6,829 nt of DNA from Vitreoscilla sp. (GTDB lineage Bacteria; Pseudomonadota; Gammaproteobacteria; Burkholderiales; Burkholderiaceae): assembly GCA_014378125.1 (NCBI GenBank), contig JACMOG010000818.1:1-6829 (forward strand), given 5' to 3'. Below, piece after piece: positions 5,408-6,829 of this stretch (position 1 is the first letter of the stretch; the number at the start of each line of letters is the position of its first letter). Under the pieces are notes generated by a model. The model had not been told where the DNA came from. It saw only the letters and a program-made list of their open reading frames with translations, and searched no databases. The position numbers and the translations under genes were made by a program.

Positions 5408-6011
5408 GGCCGCCGGCCCGGCCCTCGACACGGTGCGCATCGGGCTCGTCTCGATCAGCGACCGGGCGTCCGCGGGCGTCTACGAGGACAAGGGCCTGCC
5501 CTCGCTGCGCGACTGGCTGTCGCGCGCCGTCAAGAACCCGGTGGCGTGGGAGCAGCGGCTCATCGCCGACGGCGCCCCCACCATCAGCGCCACGCTGCGG
5601 GCGCTGGTGGACGACGCCGGCTGCCACCTGGTGCTCACCACCGGCGGCACCGGCCCCGCGGCCCGCGACGTCACGCCCGAGGCCACGCTGGCCGTGGCCG
5701 ACCGCGAGATGCCCGGCTTCGGCGAGCAGATGCGCCAGATCGGCCTGCGCTTCGTTCCCACCGCCATCCTGTCGCGCCAGGTGGGTGTCATCCGCGGTCG
5801 GGCGCTCATCCTGAACCTGCCCGGCCAGCCCAAGGCCATCGCCGAGACGCTGCAGGGCCTGCCCGACCTGGCGCCGCCGGTGCCGGGCATCTTCGCCGCG
5901 GTGCCCTATTGCATCGACCTGGTGGGTGGCCCCTACATCGAGACCGATCCCGGCCTGTGCAAGGCCTTCCGTCCCAAGTCGGCCCAGCGCGCCCCCTCCG
6001 GCGCGGCCTGA
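5400..6011 (+). CDS. mogA: molybdopterin adenylyltransferase MogA
   Basis: This 203-residue protein is very close to E. coli MogA (195), which adenylates molybdopterin with ATP to prepare it for molybdate insertion by MoeA during molybdenum cofactor synthesis in the cytoplasm. Diagnostic segments are RIGLVSISDRASAGVYEDKG (13-32), LVLTTGGTGPAARDVTPE (77-94), DREMPGFGEQMRQ (101-113), SRQVGVIRGRALILNLPGQP (125-144) and AFRPKSAQR near the end. Asp57 and Asp90 match the two Asp residues (49 and 82) reported as essential in the E. coli enzyme. The ATG at 5400 lies inside the end of darP and has no strong ribosome binding site of its own, so translation probably depends on darP. No other molybdenum-cofactor gene is visible. 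The enzyme should be active as written. Confidence 0.96.
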   Translation: MTEAAGPALDTVRIGLVSISDRASAGVYEDKGLPSLRDWLSRAVKNPVAWEQRLIADGAPTISATLRALVDDAGCHLVLTTGGTGPAARDVTPEATLAVADREMPGFGEQMRQIGLRFVPTAILSRQVGVIRGRALILNLPGQPKAIAETLQGLPDLAPPVPGIFAAVPYCIDLVGGPYIETDPGLCKAFRPKSAQRAPSGAA

Positions 6012-6045
6012 CCATTTCCCACGCCTCCTCCTGACTCGGGTGACC

Positions 6046-6829
6046 ATGCCACTGACGTTCCGTCGATCGAACCCGCGTCCCACGTTGCTGGCGGCCCTGT
6101 GCGCCGCGGCGCTCCTGCCGGCCGCCGTGGCTGCCCCGGCGCCCGCCACGGCCACGCCGCCGGGCATGCTGCTGCCCTACACGGTGACCGCGCACGACAC
6201 GCTGATCGGCCTGAACCGCACGCTGTTCTCCGCGCCCGGGGCCTGGAAGGAGGTCTCGCGGCTGAACCACCTGCCCGACTCCGACCGCATCAAGCCGGGG
6301 CAGGTGCTGATGGTGCCGGCCGAGTACCTGCACAGCAAGGTCGTGCCGGCGCAGCTGCTGAGTGCCTTCGGCGACGTGCGCATCGGCGACAGGCCGGCCG
6401 CCAGCGGCGCGCTGCTGGACGTGGGCCAGAGCATCCGCACCGGCGATTCGAGCACGGCCATCGTGCAGCTGGCCGACGGCTCGCACGTGAAGCTGGCGCC
6501 CGACACCGAGGGCCGGCTCGACGAACAGCGCCGCTTCCAGATCAAGGCCACGGCCGCGGCCATCGACGACGGCCTCGTGGCGGCCTCGCTGCGCCTGCTC
6601 AGCGGCAGCGTGGAGGTGTTCGCCAGCAAGGTGTTGCGCGCGCGTCCGCTGGAGGTGAGCACGCCCACCGCCGTGATCGGCGTTCGAGGCACCGTCTATC
6701 GCGTGCGCAACGACGTCACGCCGGCCAGCGGCGGCGCCGCGGCGATCAACGTGTCGGCCACCCAGGTGCTCGAGGGCCAGGTGCACGCCCAGGTGGGCAG
6801 CTGCGCCGGGCAGTCGGCCGTGGTGCCCC
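6046..6829 (+). CDS. exported LysM and FecR-domain protein (3' end outside window)
   Basis: The frame from the ATG at 6046 stays open to the right edge (261 residues visible, no stop). Residues 1-30 form a signal peptide: RR near the start, a hydrophobic Leu/Ala core, and a likely cut near AVAA. Residues 44-91 form a LysM fold (YTVTAHDTLIGLNRTL, then IKPGQVLMVP), usually a peptidoglycan contact. Residues 107-220 form a FecR-type beta domain (QSIRTGDSSTAIVQLADGS; STPTAVIGVRGTVYRV). I infer a periplasmic or surface protein, not a true FecR: the anti-sigma N-terminus and transmembrane helix are absent and LysM replaces them. Similar proteins in betaproteobacteria can carry further repeats and sit near CHASE2-type sensor cyclases, from memory. 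A GTG at 6040 is an alternative start. It begins 34 nt after mogA and may be co-transcribed. Confidence 0.85.
   Translation, partial: MPLTFRRSNPRPTLLAALCAAALLPAAVAAPAPATATPPGMLLPYTVTAHDTLIGLNRTLFSAPGAWKEVSRLNHLPDSDRIKPGQVLMVPAEYLHSKVVPAQLLSAFGDVRIGDRPAASGALLDVGQSIRTGDSSTAIVQLADGSHVKLAPDTEGRLDEQRRFQIKATAAAIDDGLVAASLRLLSGSVEVFASKVLRARPLEVSTPTAVIGVRGTVYRVRNDVTPASGGAAAINVSATQVLEGQVHAQVGSCAGQSAVVP

Noticed and set aside
5806..6786. 326-codon minus-strand ORF opposite mogA end and the LysM-FecR gene
   Set aside because: His/Arg/Gly-rich antisense shadow; both plus-strand genes have recognisable domains.

Overview
The window is high-GC and densely coded. It carries ordinary proteobacterial housekeeping genes in an order (pmbA divergent from yjgA/darP, followed by mogA) that points to a betaproteobacterium, most likely of the Burkholderiales. 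That assignment rests on protein similarity recalled from memory and on composition; no search was run.

Left part (1-1583), accessory in character. The 3' end of a gene of unknown function enters from the left edge. A short stretch follows that looks like the decayed C-terminal end of a small cell-envelope protein. Next come two very small glycine/tyrosine-rich lipoprotein genes, transcribed divergently from a 291-bp spacer. The spacer holds several inverted repeats, including a perfect 20-bp palindrome 53 bp before the right-hand gene. Two hairpins between the right-hand lipoprotein gene and the next gene probably form a convergent terminator region.

Middle part (1584-4664), minus strand. 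Three closely spaced genes form a probable operon read from right to left: pmbA (tldE), a CPA1-type Na+/H+ antiporter 20 bp later, and a small acidic protein of unknown function 43 bp later. A hairpin with a short T-rich tail ends the unit. The antiporter has Gly where the family has the ion-binding Asp of its Asn-Asp motif. PmbA has an anomalous eight-residue stretch around a G8 run. Each could be real divergence or a sequence error.

Right part (4665-6829), plus strand. A 110-bp divergent promoter region separates pmbA from yjgA/darP (50S ribosome maturation). mogA (molybdopterin adenylyltransferase) overlaps the end of darP by 8 nt. After 34 bp an exported LysM-FecR protein begins and runs off the right edge.

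I found no tRNA, rRNA, CRISPR array, transposase, attachment site or origin. Nothing here is clearly a new system. The points most worth checking are the antiporter substitution, the structured spacer between the lipoprotein genes, and the PmbA anomaly.
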